Assembly: GCA_902826715.1 (NCBI GenBank)
Contig: CADEFX010000014.1
Coordinates: 1-36,053, forward strand
DNA from: an uncultured Hyphomicrobiales bacterium
GTDB lineage: Bacteria > Pseudomonadota > Alphaproteobacteria > Rhizobiales > Hyphomicrobiaceae
Length of the DNA: 36,053 nucleotides
Reading direction: 5' to 3'
The stretch's first letter is position 1. Each line of letters begins with the position of its first letter. The notes below the pieces were generated by a model. It had not been told where the DNA came from. It saw nothing but the letters and a program-made list of their open reading frames with translations, and did not search any database. Shown here one piece after another: positions 29,972 to 36,053 of this stretch. Position numbers and translations under genes: made by a program.

Positions 29972-30298
29972 ATGGACGAACTGACCCCCCGAATTGCCGA
30001 GATCCTGCGGCCATACATCAGCGTTGACGCGCCGTCCGGCCGCCTCGATTTCGATCCGCTGGACTTGCCGCTCATCGTTTTCGACATCGAGGATGCGTTC
30101 GGCATCCAGATGCGCCTGGAGGATCTCGAAGAACTGGCCAGCGTCGCCCATATCGCCGGGCACATCCGCATGTTGATCGAGACGCGTCCTGCCGTCCGGC
30201 GGCCCCTTGTGCCCGTCTCCACTCTGGACTCCTCCCAGAGCGCCTGGACCTTGTCGGGCACGAGCCGCCGCGCTCCGCGCTTCCTGCAGGCCGCCTGA
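29972..30298 (+). CDS. Acyl-carrier-protein-like protein lacking the phosphopantetheine serine
   Basis: Protein of 108 residues. Residues about 1-75 follow the four-helix acyl carrier pattern: helix 1 MDELTPRIAEILRPYI, then LDFDPLDLPLIVFDIEDAFGIQM, then LEDLEELASVAHIAGHI. In true carriers the start of helix 2 is D-S-L; here D28-P29-L30 puts proline at the modified serine, so a normal 4'-phosphopantetheine arm cannot be attached. The C-terminal 35 residues are basic and disordered-looking. The ATG at 29972 has only a weak ribosome binding site; a TTG at 29957 is possible. It converges on the FAD oxidase gene with 11 bases between stops. It may be a non-acylating regulatory or structural carrier mimic, or a decayed gene. 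Confidence 0.6.
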   Translation: MDELTPRIAEILRPYISVDAPSGRLDFDPLDLPLIVFDIEDAFGIQMRLEDLEELASVAHIAGHIRMLIETRPAVRRPLVPVSTLDSSQSAWTLSGTSRRAPRFLQAA

Positions 30299-30309
30299 AC
30301 CGCGCAGTT

Positions 30310-31665
30310 CTACGCCCCGCGCTCAGGCTTGCCCGCGACGATGTCGCGGACCACGCGCCCGCCCAGACGCAGCAGGCCTGCCAGGGGCACCCGCGTACTC
30401 GCCACGATCCGGGCGACGCGCGCATCGTCGTCATCACCGCAGGGCTGGCCTAGTGCCACTGTTGCCGCCTGCGGCGCGAACAGTTGTGTGAGCGCGACGC
30501 CCGTTCCGCCGTAGCCGATGTTGAAACTGACCGTGCCGCCTTGCGCTGCCGCGCGAATGATCGGCAGGTCCGTCGCCGTCGAGTGAAAATTGCCGCCCCA
30601 GGCCGAGGCGATTGGCGGCGGCCGCCGCCATCTCACACTGTGCGCCAGATGCTTTTCAAGTTTCTGTAAGACCGCGGACGGCACCTCGTAATCCGACTTC
30701 GCGGCACCGAAGAACGTCTCCACGCCCCCATAGATCAGCCGGCGCTGATGCACGCGATAGAAGATGTAGCTCTTATTCAGCTCGACGACGAAGGTTTGCC
30801 CGCCGCCGAGCCGGGCCACGGTCTCATCGTCGAGGGCTTCCGTCTCCACCATGTAGTTGCGGACAATCTTGGCGCGTGGCGCGCGCGGCCCAGCGATGGT
30901 GTGCGTGTAGGCGTTGGTGCAGACGAGCACCTTGCCAGCCTCGACCGACTGGCCATCCGCCAGCCGCACGCAAGCGGCGCCGGACGGCAAGGACTCGATG
31001 CCCGCGACGCCTGCTTGCTCAGAAACCAGCGCTCCCTTTGCGATCGCCCGCGCCGCCAGCGCACGCACCAGCCGATAAGGGTGCACCGTGAAAGTCGGCA
31101 GCACCAGCGTCGGCCTGCTGTCGCGGTGCGGCTCCCAAATCATGCGATGATCGATGCCGGAGCGGTCCAGCGTCCGCGCAATCACGGCCAGCCCACCTGT
31201 CGTCAGGCGCCCGGTCGCCTGAAGATGCAGCATGCATGGCGTGACCTCGCTTTCCGGTACCGTTTCCGAAAGCCACGCGCCGAGTCGGTGCAGCTTGCGA
31301 ACGAGCGCCCGCAGCGCCCAGGCGTGGTCCTCGTTCTTGTCCGCCGTGAGGAGCCACACCGGCACAGGCAGCGGCGAGAGCAGTCCGCCGTTACGACCGC
31401 TCGCGCCGTACCCAACGAACCGTTGCTCCAGCACCGCGACGCTGGCGCCCGGCTGCCGGTCGAGAATGGCCAGCGCGGAAGACACGCCGGCCAATCCACC
31501 GCCGATGATGACGATATCCGCGCGCACGGGCGCACTCGTCACCCGCAGCGCCGTGTCTGCGCCCTCGCGTTGCCAGTAGCTCGCGGTGGCCGCCGTCGTG
31601 CTTGTCGTCGCAAGAACCAAGCGTATCTCCCGGGCGGAGTGCTGCTGCTCACTCTTCCGCCTCAT
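30310..31665 (-). CDS. FAD-dependent amine oxidase-like enzyme, OrdL/PuuB (DAO) family
   Basis: Protein of 451 residues from an ATG with GGAGAG about 10 bases upstream; the frame is open for another 36 codons, so the start is uncertain. After a variable N-terminus ending TASYWQREG comes the FAD loop VIIGGGLAGVSSALA, the VGYGASGRNGG motif that lines the flavin in OrdL/PuuB-type oxidases, and the C-terminal STATDLPIIRAA ... NIGYGGTGVALTQL. The family oxidises secondary or primary amines such as sarcosine, gamma-glutamylputrescine and related compounds to aldehyde or imine. Its start is 46 bases from that of the divergent N-carbamoylsarcosine-amidase-like gene. This suggests that it oxidises the amine that enzyme releases (sarcosine, if the annotation by similarity is right). 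Confidence 0.82.
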   Translation of the reverse strand: MRRKSEQQHSAREIRLVLATTSTTAATASYWQREGADTALRVTSAPVRADIVIIGGGLAGVSSALAILDRQPGASVAVLEQRFVGYGASGRNGGLLSPLPVPVWLLTADKNEDHAWALRALVRKLHRLGAWLSETVPESEVTPCMLHLQATGRLTTGGLAVIARTLDRSGIDHRMIWEPHRDSRPTLVLPTFTVHPYRLVRALAARAIAKGALVSEQAGVAGIESLPSGAACVRLADGQSVEAGKVLVCTNAYTHTIAGPRAPRAKIVRNYMVETEALDDETVARLGGGQTFVVELNKSYIFYRVHQRRLIYGGVETFFGAAKSDYEVPSAVLQKLEKHLAHSVRWRRPPPIASAWGGNFHSTATDLPIIRAAAQGGTVSFNIGYGGTGVALTQLFAPQAATVALGQPCGDDDDARVARIVASTRVPLAGLLRLGGRVVRDIVAGKPERGA

Positions 31666-31711
31666 ATATTTGCAACTCTCCGAGGGCAATAGAGTCGTTG
31701 ATGGGGGCGGA

Positions 31712-32455
31712 ATGAACGTGCAACCATCCGCTATCGGCCCTTCAACCAGCAGGCAAAGTCCCATGGACCCCAAGATCGAGGAACAGGAACTGCAGGAGGT
31801 CTTGTCGCGCGTCTTCGCGCATGACTCCGCGCTGTATCAGAACCGCGGCTTCCAGCGACGTATCGGTTTCGGCAAGAAACCAGCGCTCATCAACATCGAC
31901 CTTGCCAACGCCTGGACACAGCCGGGCAATCCTTTCACGTGCGTCGGCATGGAGACCATCATCCCGGCTGTGCAGCAGTTGCTGGTCGCCTTTCGCGCCC
32001 GCAATCTGCCCGTGGTCTACACCACGACGGCCTATGAGGTGATCGAAGGCTCGACGTCCGACATGGGCCTTTGGCACCTCAAGCTTCCAAGTGAAGTGCT
32101 CAAGGCCGGGACCAAGCTCATCGAGATCGACGAGCGCGTCAAACCGGCGCCCGGCGAGCACGTCATCGTCAAGAAGCGCGCCAGCGCGTTCCACGGCACG
32201 CACCTCGCCGGCATGCTGCGCGCACTCGGCGTCGACACGGTCATCGTCACCGGGACGACGGCAAGCGCCTGCGTGCGCAACACGGTCGAGGACGCCATTG
32301 CCGACGGCTTCCGCCCCATCGTGCCGCGCGAGACCGTCGGCGACCGCATCCTGGGTGCCGTGGAATGGAACCTGTTCGACATCGACGCCAAGTTCGGCGA
32401 CGTCGAGCCGCTCGAAAAAGTGTTGACCTACCTGAAGTCGAACGACATCGGCTAG
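31712..32455 (+). CDS. Isochorismatase-fold amidohydrolase, N-carbamoylsarcosine-amidase-like
   Basis: Cysteine hydrolase of 247 residues from the ATG at 31712 (GGGGGCGGA just upstream); an ATG at 31763 is an alternative that removes 17 unremarkable residues. The catalytic triad is visible: D63 in ALINIDLANAW, K154 in VIVKKRASAFHGT, and C187 in GTTASACVRNTVEDA. The family resemblance is closest to N-carbamoylsarcosine amidohydrolases, which convert N-carbamoylsarcosine to sarcosine, CO2 and ammonia in creatinine breakdown. Related members hydrolyse other amides or act in nicotinate pathways. The divergent FAD oxidase supports an amine product. It converges on the esterase gene with 19 bases between the stops. 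Confidence 0.82.
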   Translation: MNVQPSAIGPSTSRQSPMDPKIEEQELQEVLSRVFAHDSALYQNRGFQRRIGFGKKPALINIDLANAWTQPGNPFTCVGMETIIPAVQQLLVAFRARNLPVVYTTTAYEVIEGSTSDMGLWHLKLPSEVLKAGTKLIEIDERVKPAPGEHVIVKKRASAFHGTHLAGMLRALGVDTVIVTGTTASACVRNTVEDAIADGFRPIVPRETVGDRILGAVEWNLFDIDAKFGDVEPLEKVLTYLKSNDIG

Positions 32456-32474
32456 GCCCTCGCTGCCAGATTTG

Positions 32475-34034
32475 TCACTGCCGGGGAGCCAGCAGCCGTC
32501 CCGCGATCTTGCTGGCGCCGATCATCACATTGAGCCGCGCCCTCATGAAGCGCTGCTCGACCTTCACCGTGTCGCCGAACACCATGGTCCGGTCGCGCAC
32601 CTGCGTGTCGCTCGGCCAGTCAGGTGCGCCTGGCACCGAGGGGCGCCCATCCCTGGCAAAGGCAAACAGGTAGTTGCTGGCCGTTCGCGCCAGCGCGCGG
32701 TCGGCATCCGTGAAGACCTCGCGCGTGCCCTCGAAGATGTCGCCGGTATCGAGGAGGTACGCAATCTCTGCGCCGTGGCCGACGCCGTTGGGAAAATTGG
32801 GCCGCTGCTTGGCTGCCAGATAATCGAAATAATACCGCCATGTCGGCGCGCGCTTGGCATGTCGGTCGGCGATCCAGCGCACCGGCATGGTGAACACCAG
32901 ATCGCGCGTCGCCTGCCGCGCCAGCGCACTGTCGTCCTTGACGCCGGGGTAGAGCATCTTCACCAGAAAGCCCGCCGCGCCGAGTCGCTTCAGCACGGCG
33001 CCGGCATCGATGCCGAAGGCGGCCACCACGCTCGAATCATCGCTTGTATTCCCTGCGATCAGCGGTACCGCGGCCTCCCGGCCGGCCGCAAACGTAGTCT
33101 CGATCGACTGCGGCAGCACCTTGTCGCCGCGGATCGGCACGGGCGAATTTGAAAGTCCCTGGCCGTTGATCAACCCGAACCGCTCGGCAGGAACGGCGCG
33201 CAGCGCGGCAGCCGTCGCCTTCGCGCCCGGCAGCCCCAACGCTTCGGCAACCTTGGTCCCGGCCTCCAGCGCCTTCGCTCGGGTCGTATCCGGCACCGCG
33301 TATGAGCTCATGGCCACGCCCTTGTGGAACAGGCCGCGCGCCAGCGGCGAGGCCAGCAGCGCCAACACGCTTTTGCCGCCTGCCGACTGGCCCATGATCG
33401 TGACATTACCGGGGTCGCCGCCGAAGGCCGCGATATTGGCCTGCACCCACTTCAGCGCGGCGATCTGATCCAGCAGCCCGAAATTCGTCACACCGTCCGG
33501 GCTCTCCTTCTCCAGCGCGGGATGCGCGAAGAAGCCGAGCTGCGCCAGGCGATAGTTGATCGAGACGAACACGGCGCCCTTCGTCGCCATCGGCCGCCCG
33601 TCGTAGATCGGCAGCCCACCGGCGCCGAAGACGAACGCTCCTCCGTGAATCCACACGATCACGGGCAGCTTCGCCGATCGCTCCGCCCGCGGCGTCCAGA
33701 CATTGAGATACAGGCAATCTTCGCTCAGCGGCCCGGGATCACCACCGTTCGCGGCTGACAGCCCGGGCACCTGGATACAGGCTGCGCTGTAAGCATCCGC
33801 CTGTCGCACGCCCTTCCAGGACGCGGCCGGCCTCGGCTCGCGCCAGCGCAGCTTGCCGACCGGCGGCGCCGCGTAGGGAATACCCTTGAATGCCAGAATT
33901 CGCTGTTCGACGGCGCCGCGCACGTCCCCAAGTCGCGTCTTGACCGTCGCGGCGCCGCTCGTGCCTTGCGCGGTCGCCGAAACGGCGGGACCCGACGCCA
34001 GAACCAACGCGGCCAGAATCCATCGGATCATCAT
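32475..34034 (-). CDS. Secreted type-B carboxylesterase
   Basis: Alpha/beta hydrolase of 519 residues with a signal peptide (MMIRWILAALVLASGPAVSATAQ). GGGGAGAT stands ahead of the start. Type-B features are present: RYAAPPVGKLRWREP-like KGIPYAAPPVGKLRW, EDCLYLNVWTP, the oxyanion-hole HGGAFVFG, the nucleophile S217 in GQSAGG (GESAG is commoner), and a catalytic His near 420 in GVGHGAEI. The acidic residue lies in the NTSDDSSV region, where relatives have E or D. It should hydrolyse esters in the periplasm or outside the cell; the substrate is unknown. There is no evident operon partner. It is divergent from the sulfite-oxidase-like unit with 129 bases between starts. Confidence 0.87.
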   Translation of the reverse strand: MMIRWILAALVLASGPAVSATAQGTSGAATVKTRLGDVRGAVEQRILAFKGIPYAAPPVGKLRWREPRPAASWKGVRQADAYSAACIQVPGLSAANGGDPGPLSEDCLYLNVWTPRAERSAKLPVIVWIHGGAFVFGAGGLPIYDGRPMATKGAVFVSINYRLAQLGFFAHPALEKESPDGVTNFGLLDQIAALKWVQANIAAFGGDPGNVTIMGQSAGGKSVLALLASPLARGLFHKGVAMSSYAVPDTTRAKALEAGTKVAEALGLPGAKATAAALRAVPAERFGLINGQGLSNSPVPIRGDKVLPQSIETTFAAGREAAVPLIAGNTSDDSSVVAAFGIDAGAVLKRLGAAGFLVKMLYPGVKDDSALARQATRDLVFTMPVRWIADRHAKRAPTWRYYFDYLAAKQRPNFPNGVGHGAEIAYLLDTGDIFEGTREVFTDADRALARTASNYLFAFARDGRPSVPGAPDWPSDTQVRDRTMVFGDTVKVEQRFMRARLNVMIGASKIAGRLLAPRQ

Positions 34035-34163
34035 GCCTATCTCCCCAAGCGCCCATCTTGCCGGGCAGTATCGTAGTTCAAGCTCACGACAAATCGAATT
34101 GTCCGTGATCCTTGCTATGATGCATGACGTCAGCAGCTATTTGCGCCTGTTGTGGAGATCACC

Positions 34164-34784
34164 ATGAGCGATCCACCCGTCTCACGCGGCTTTCGCGGAC
34201 GCAAGGCCCCCGACGCACCGGCCGATCGCGTACCGCCCGGCCAGCACCTCACTTCCGATTTTCCCGTGCTGTCGGCCGGTCCCACGCCGCAGGTCAATCT
34301 CGCCAACTGGACCTTCGCGCTTCAGAACGGCGGCAATCTGCTGCGCAAATGGAGCTGGGCCGAGTTCGAGGCACTGCCGCAAACCAAGGTCACAGTCGAC
34401 ATCCACTGCGTCACGACATGGTCGAAGCTCGACACGCAATGGCAAGGCGTCACGCTCGACACGCTCCTTGAGGCCGCCGGCCTGCCGCAGGCGCCCGCCG
34501 ATTTCGCCATGATCTACTGCGACGGCGGCTACACCACCAACATGCCCGTTGCCGATCTTATCTCCGGCAAGGCGATGGTCGCCACGCGCTACGGCGGCAA
34601 GCCGCTCACGCCCGAGCACGGCGGTCCGGCGCGACTGCTCGTCCCGCACCTCTACTTCTGGAAGAGCGCCAAGTGGGCGCGCCGTCTGCGCTTCATGGAG
34701 AAGGATGAGCCGGGCTTCTGGGAGTCACTGGGCTATCACATCTACGGCGACCCCTGGCGCGAGCAACGCTATGCCGGCGACTGA
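34164..34784 (+). CDS. Sulfite-oxidase-like molybdopterin-binding oxidoreductase
   Basis: Protein of 206 residues, only the Moco-binding domain of the sulfite oxidase family (YuiH-like). The ATG at 34164 follows GGAG by 6 bases. C82 in VDIHCVTTWSKLD is the expected molybdenum ligand. Further family marks are WQGVTLDTLLEAAG, DGGYTTNMPVADL, YGGKPLTPEHGGPARLLVPHLYFWKSAKW, and the end GFWESLGYHIYGDPWREQR. There is no Tat signal, so it should stay in the cytoplasm, unlike periplasmic MsrP or sulfite dehydrogenase. Its stop overlaps the flavoprotein start by 14 bases. The flavoprotein probably feeds electrons to or from it. The substrate is unknown; no heme domain is present. Confidence 0.87.
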   Translation: MSDPPVSRGFRGRKAPDAPADRVPPGQHLTSDFPVLSAGPTPQVNLANWTFALQNGGNLLRKWSWAEFEALPQTKVTVDIHCVTTWSKLDTQWQGVTLDTLLEAAGLPQAPADFAMIYCDGGYTTNMPVADLISGKAMVATRYGGKPLTPEHGGPARLLVPHLYFWKSAKWARRLRFMEKDEPGFWESLGYHIYGDPWREQRYAGD

Positions 34785-35541
34785 GACCGTCGTCGATGCG
34801 CCGCGGCGCCTGCCCTGGCGCACTGCCGAGGTGCGCGAGGTCATCGCCGAGACCTCGCGCGTGCGCAGTCTCGTCCTCGACGTGCCCGGCTGGCCAGGCC
34901 ATCGCGCAGGACAGCACGTGGACGTCCGTCTCACGGCGGATGACGGCTACCAGGCGCAGCGCAGCTATTCCATCGCGTCCGCGCCCGAGGCGGCACACGT
35001 CATGCTGACCGTGGAGCAGATCGAGGAGGGCGAGGTCTCGCCCTATCTCGCCATGGACGTGCTGCCCGGCGACAAATTCGAACTGCGCGGCCCGATCGGC
35101 GGCTATTTCGTCTGGACGGCGAAGCTCGATGGTCCGCTGTTTCTCGTCGCCGGCGGATCGGGCGTCGTGCCGCTGATGGCCATGCTGCGCGACCGCGTGC
35201 GCGCACCAAATCCCGGTCCGGCGCTGCTGCTCTACTCCTCGCGCACCGGCGACGATATCATCTACCGTGACGAGCTCGATCGTCTCGCCGCGCGCGGCGA
35301 TGGCCTCACGGTTGTGCACACGCTCACGCGCGGCCATCCCCCCGGCTGGACCGGCGGTACGCGCCGCGTCGATCGCGAGATGCTGGCTGCCCTCGGGTTT
35401 CCCGTTGCTGCCAGCCCCCGCATCTACATCTGCGGACCCACGCCACTGGTTGAAACCGCTGCCGCCGCGCTGCACGATCTCGGCCACGCCGCCGATCGAA
35501 TCAAAACCGAGCGCTTTGGACCCACCGGAGGCCCGCCATGA
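34771..35541 (+). CDS. FAD-binding ferredoxin-NADP+-reductase-type protein
   Basis: Protein of 256 residues starting at an ATG inside the end of the Moco gene (14-base overlap). The flavin motif R64-S-Y-S in QRSYSIASAPE and GPIGGYFVW mark the FAD domain. GGSGVVPLMAML near 128-139 and YICGPTPLVETAA near 227-239 mark the NAD(P) domain. There is no iron-sulphur domain. It should transfer electrons between NAD(P)H and the sulfite-oxidase-like protein. Its place between the Moco protein and the DUF6510 zinc ribbon, with overlapping starts and stops on both sides, argues that the three form one complex or pathway. The upstream extension of the frame lies on the Moco gene and was left out. Confidence 0.87.
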   Translation: MPATETVVDAPRRLPWRTAEVREVIAETSRVRSLVLDVPGWPGHRAGQHVDVRLTADDGYQAQRSYSIASAPEAAHVMLTVEQIEEGEVSPYLAMDVLPGDKFELRGPIGGYFVWTAKLDGPLFLVAGGSGVVPLMAMLRDRVRAPNPGPALLLYSSRTGDDIIYRDELDRLAARGDGLTVVHTLTRGHPPGWTGGTRRVDREMLAALGFPVAASPRIYICGPTPLVETAAAALHDLGHAADRIKTERFGPTGGPP

Positions 35542-35822
35542 CCATCGATCCTCAGGCTGCAGCAATGGCACCGCTCGACGGCAACGCCGCCGCGGGCGTC
35601 ATGCGCGAGATCTTCGCTTTCGACGTGACGACTGCCCGCGTCACCTGTACTGGATGCGCCGCCATCGGACAGATCGGCGAGGCCCGCGTTTTCGGCGGCA
35701 CCATGGGCTTCGTGTTCCGCTGCGCCGGCTGCGACGGCGTTATCCTGCGCGTCGTGCGCACGCCGGCAGGCGTTTGGCTCGACATGCAAGGTGCGCGCAG
35801 TCTGCGCATGCCATCATCGTAG
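35538..35822 (+). CDS. DUF6510-like zinc-ribbon protein
   Basis: Protein of 94 residues starting in an ATGA overlap with the flavoprotein gene. Two Cys pairs (C37-x2-C40 and C62-x2-C65) flank beta-rich sequence (CTGCAAIGQIGEARVFGG, VFRCAGCDGVILRVV), which makes a small zinc ribbon. The N-terminus MAPLDGNAAAGVMREIF and the C-terminal WLDMQGARSLRMP fit DUF6510 as I remember it. No function is established to my knowledge. Consistent linkage to a sulfite-oxidase-like Moco protein and an FNR-type reductase suggests a regulator, assembly factor or third subunit. It is the last gene of the three-gene unit, followed by repetitive intergenic DNA. Confidence 0.75.
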   Translation: MTIDPQAAAMAPLDGNAAAGVMREIFAFDVTTARVTCTGCAAIGQIGEARVFGGTMGFVFRCAGCDGVILRVVRTPAGVWLDMQGARSLRMPSS

Positions 35823-35850
35823 GTCCGCACATCATGCTCTACATGCCAAA

Positions 35851-36024
35851 GCGCGAGGATGACATCTGTGGGCGTGGCACGGCCCATCTGTGTCATCCTC
35901 GGGCTCGTCCCGAGGATCCATGGTGCAGCGAGTCCGGAAAATGAAGTTGTGGCGCCGGACCACATACGAACGACCCATCGAATTCGTGGAGCGATGGGTC
36001 CTCGCGACGAGCGCGAGGATGACA
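35851..36024. repeat. Mosaic intergenic repeat of 'cgaggatgaca' units and hairpins
   Basis: CGAGGATGACA at 35854-35864 is perfectly inverted by TGTCATCCTCG at 35891-35901. GCGCGAGGATGACA at 35851-35864 recurs directly at 36011-36024. CGAGGATCCA at 35911-35920 is mirrored (9 of 10) by TGGGTCCTCG at 35995-36004, and GACCCATCG at 35972-35980 by CGATGGGTC at 35992-36000. It resembles the palindromic mosaic elements scattered between genes in Hyphomicrobiales. The stem after DUF6510 may also end transcription. Confidence 0.65.
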
Positions 36025-36053
36025 ACCGCAGTTGTGGCTCGATCAGCACCAAG

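Overview
This is a high-GC chromosomal window that reads as an alphaproteobacterium, most probably a member of the Hyphomicrobiales (Bradyrhizobium / Rhodoplanes / Hyphomicrobium-like). The signs are the PmtA-type phospholipid methyltransferase, a BadI/AliA/AliB/BadH/BadK-like gene set as in Rhodopseudomonas, a DUF6510-linked sulfite-oxidase-like gene set, many small secreted proteins of the rhizobial type, and mosaic 'cgaggatgaca' intergenic repeats at the right end. I see no rRNA, tRNA, CRISPR array, phage or insertion sequence. Names rest on motif recognition, because no database search was possible.

Layout. (1) 468-7697, + strand: a tight operon with 1-14 base overlaps. It carries a BadI/MenB-type crotonase, an acyl-CoA ligase, an enoyl-CoA hydratase, an SDR, an acyl-CoA dehydrogenase, a 3-hydroxyacyl-CoA dehydrogenase whose second C-terminal domain is a separate gene, and a dimeric-barrel protein. 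Together these would activate a cyclic carboxylic acid, oxidise it beta-style to a 2-keto cyclic acyl-CoA, open the ring and continue beta-oxidation. A divergent pair follows: an HxlR-type regulator with an SCP2-like tail, and a second, atypical acyl-CoA dehydrogenase. (2) 10092-15827: a lipid module. A decayed membrane-protein pseudogene is followed by a Pho-box-like site, a GT4 glycosyltransferase (Agt-like), a PmtA-like methyltransferase and a four-helix membrane protein with Mpo1-like (DUF962) signatures. On the opposite strand is a membrane-anchored class III aminotransferase, and divergent from it a phosphatidylserine decarboxylase of the long E. coli type. I regard this as the best candidate for an undescribed system: membrane-lipid head-group remodelling, possibly phosphate-regulated. 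(3) 15839-22674: hutF (formimidoylglutamate deiminase), divergent from a four-gene oligopeptide-type ABC importer. (4) 22886-29865: envelope and secreted proteins. They include an autotransporter-like barrel, a stand-alone subtilisin-propeptide-like protein, a His/Asp-rich protein, a Tyr-rich lipoprotein, two secreted proteins sharing a C-terminal C-x-K-Y...G...V-P-C tail, and a VOC-TM-coiled-coil-Cys fusion. (5) 29972-36053: an acyl-carrier-like protein without the phosphopantetheine serine, an OrdL/PuuB-type FAD oxidase divergent from an N-carbamoylsarcosine-amidase-like hydrolase, a secreted carboxylesterase, a three-gene unit (sulfite-oxidase-like Moco protein, FNR-type flavoprotein, DUF6510 zinc ribbon) and repetitive intergenic DNA.

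Most gene ends are secure. Starts were moved inside longer open frames wherever a Shine-Dalgarno sequence, overlap or family alignment favoured it. Operators and terminators were found by eye as inverted or direct repeats and are hypotheses.
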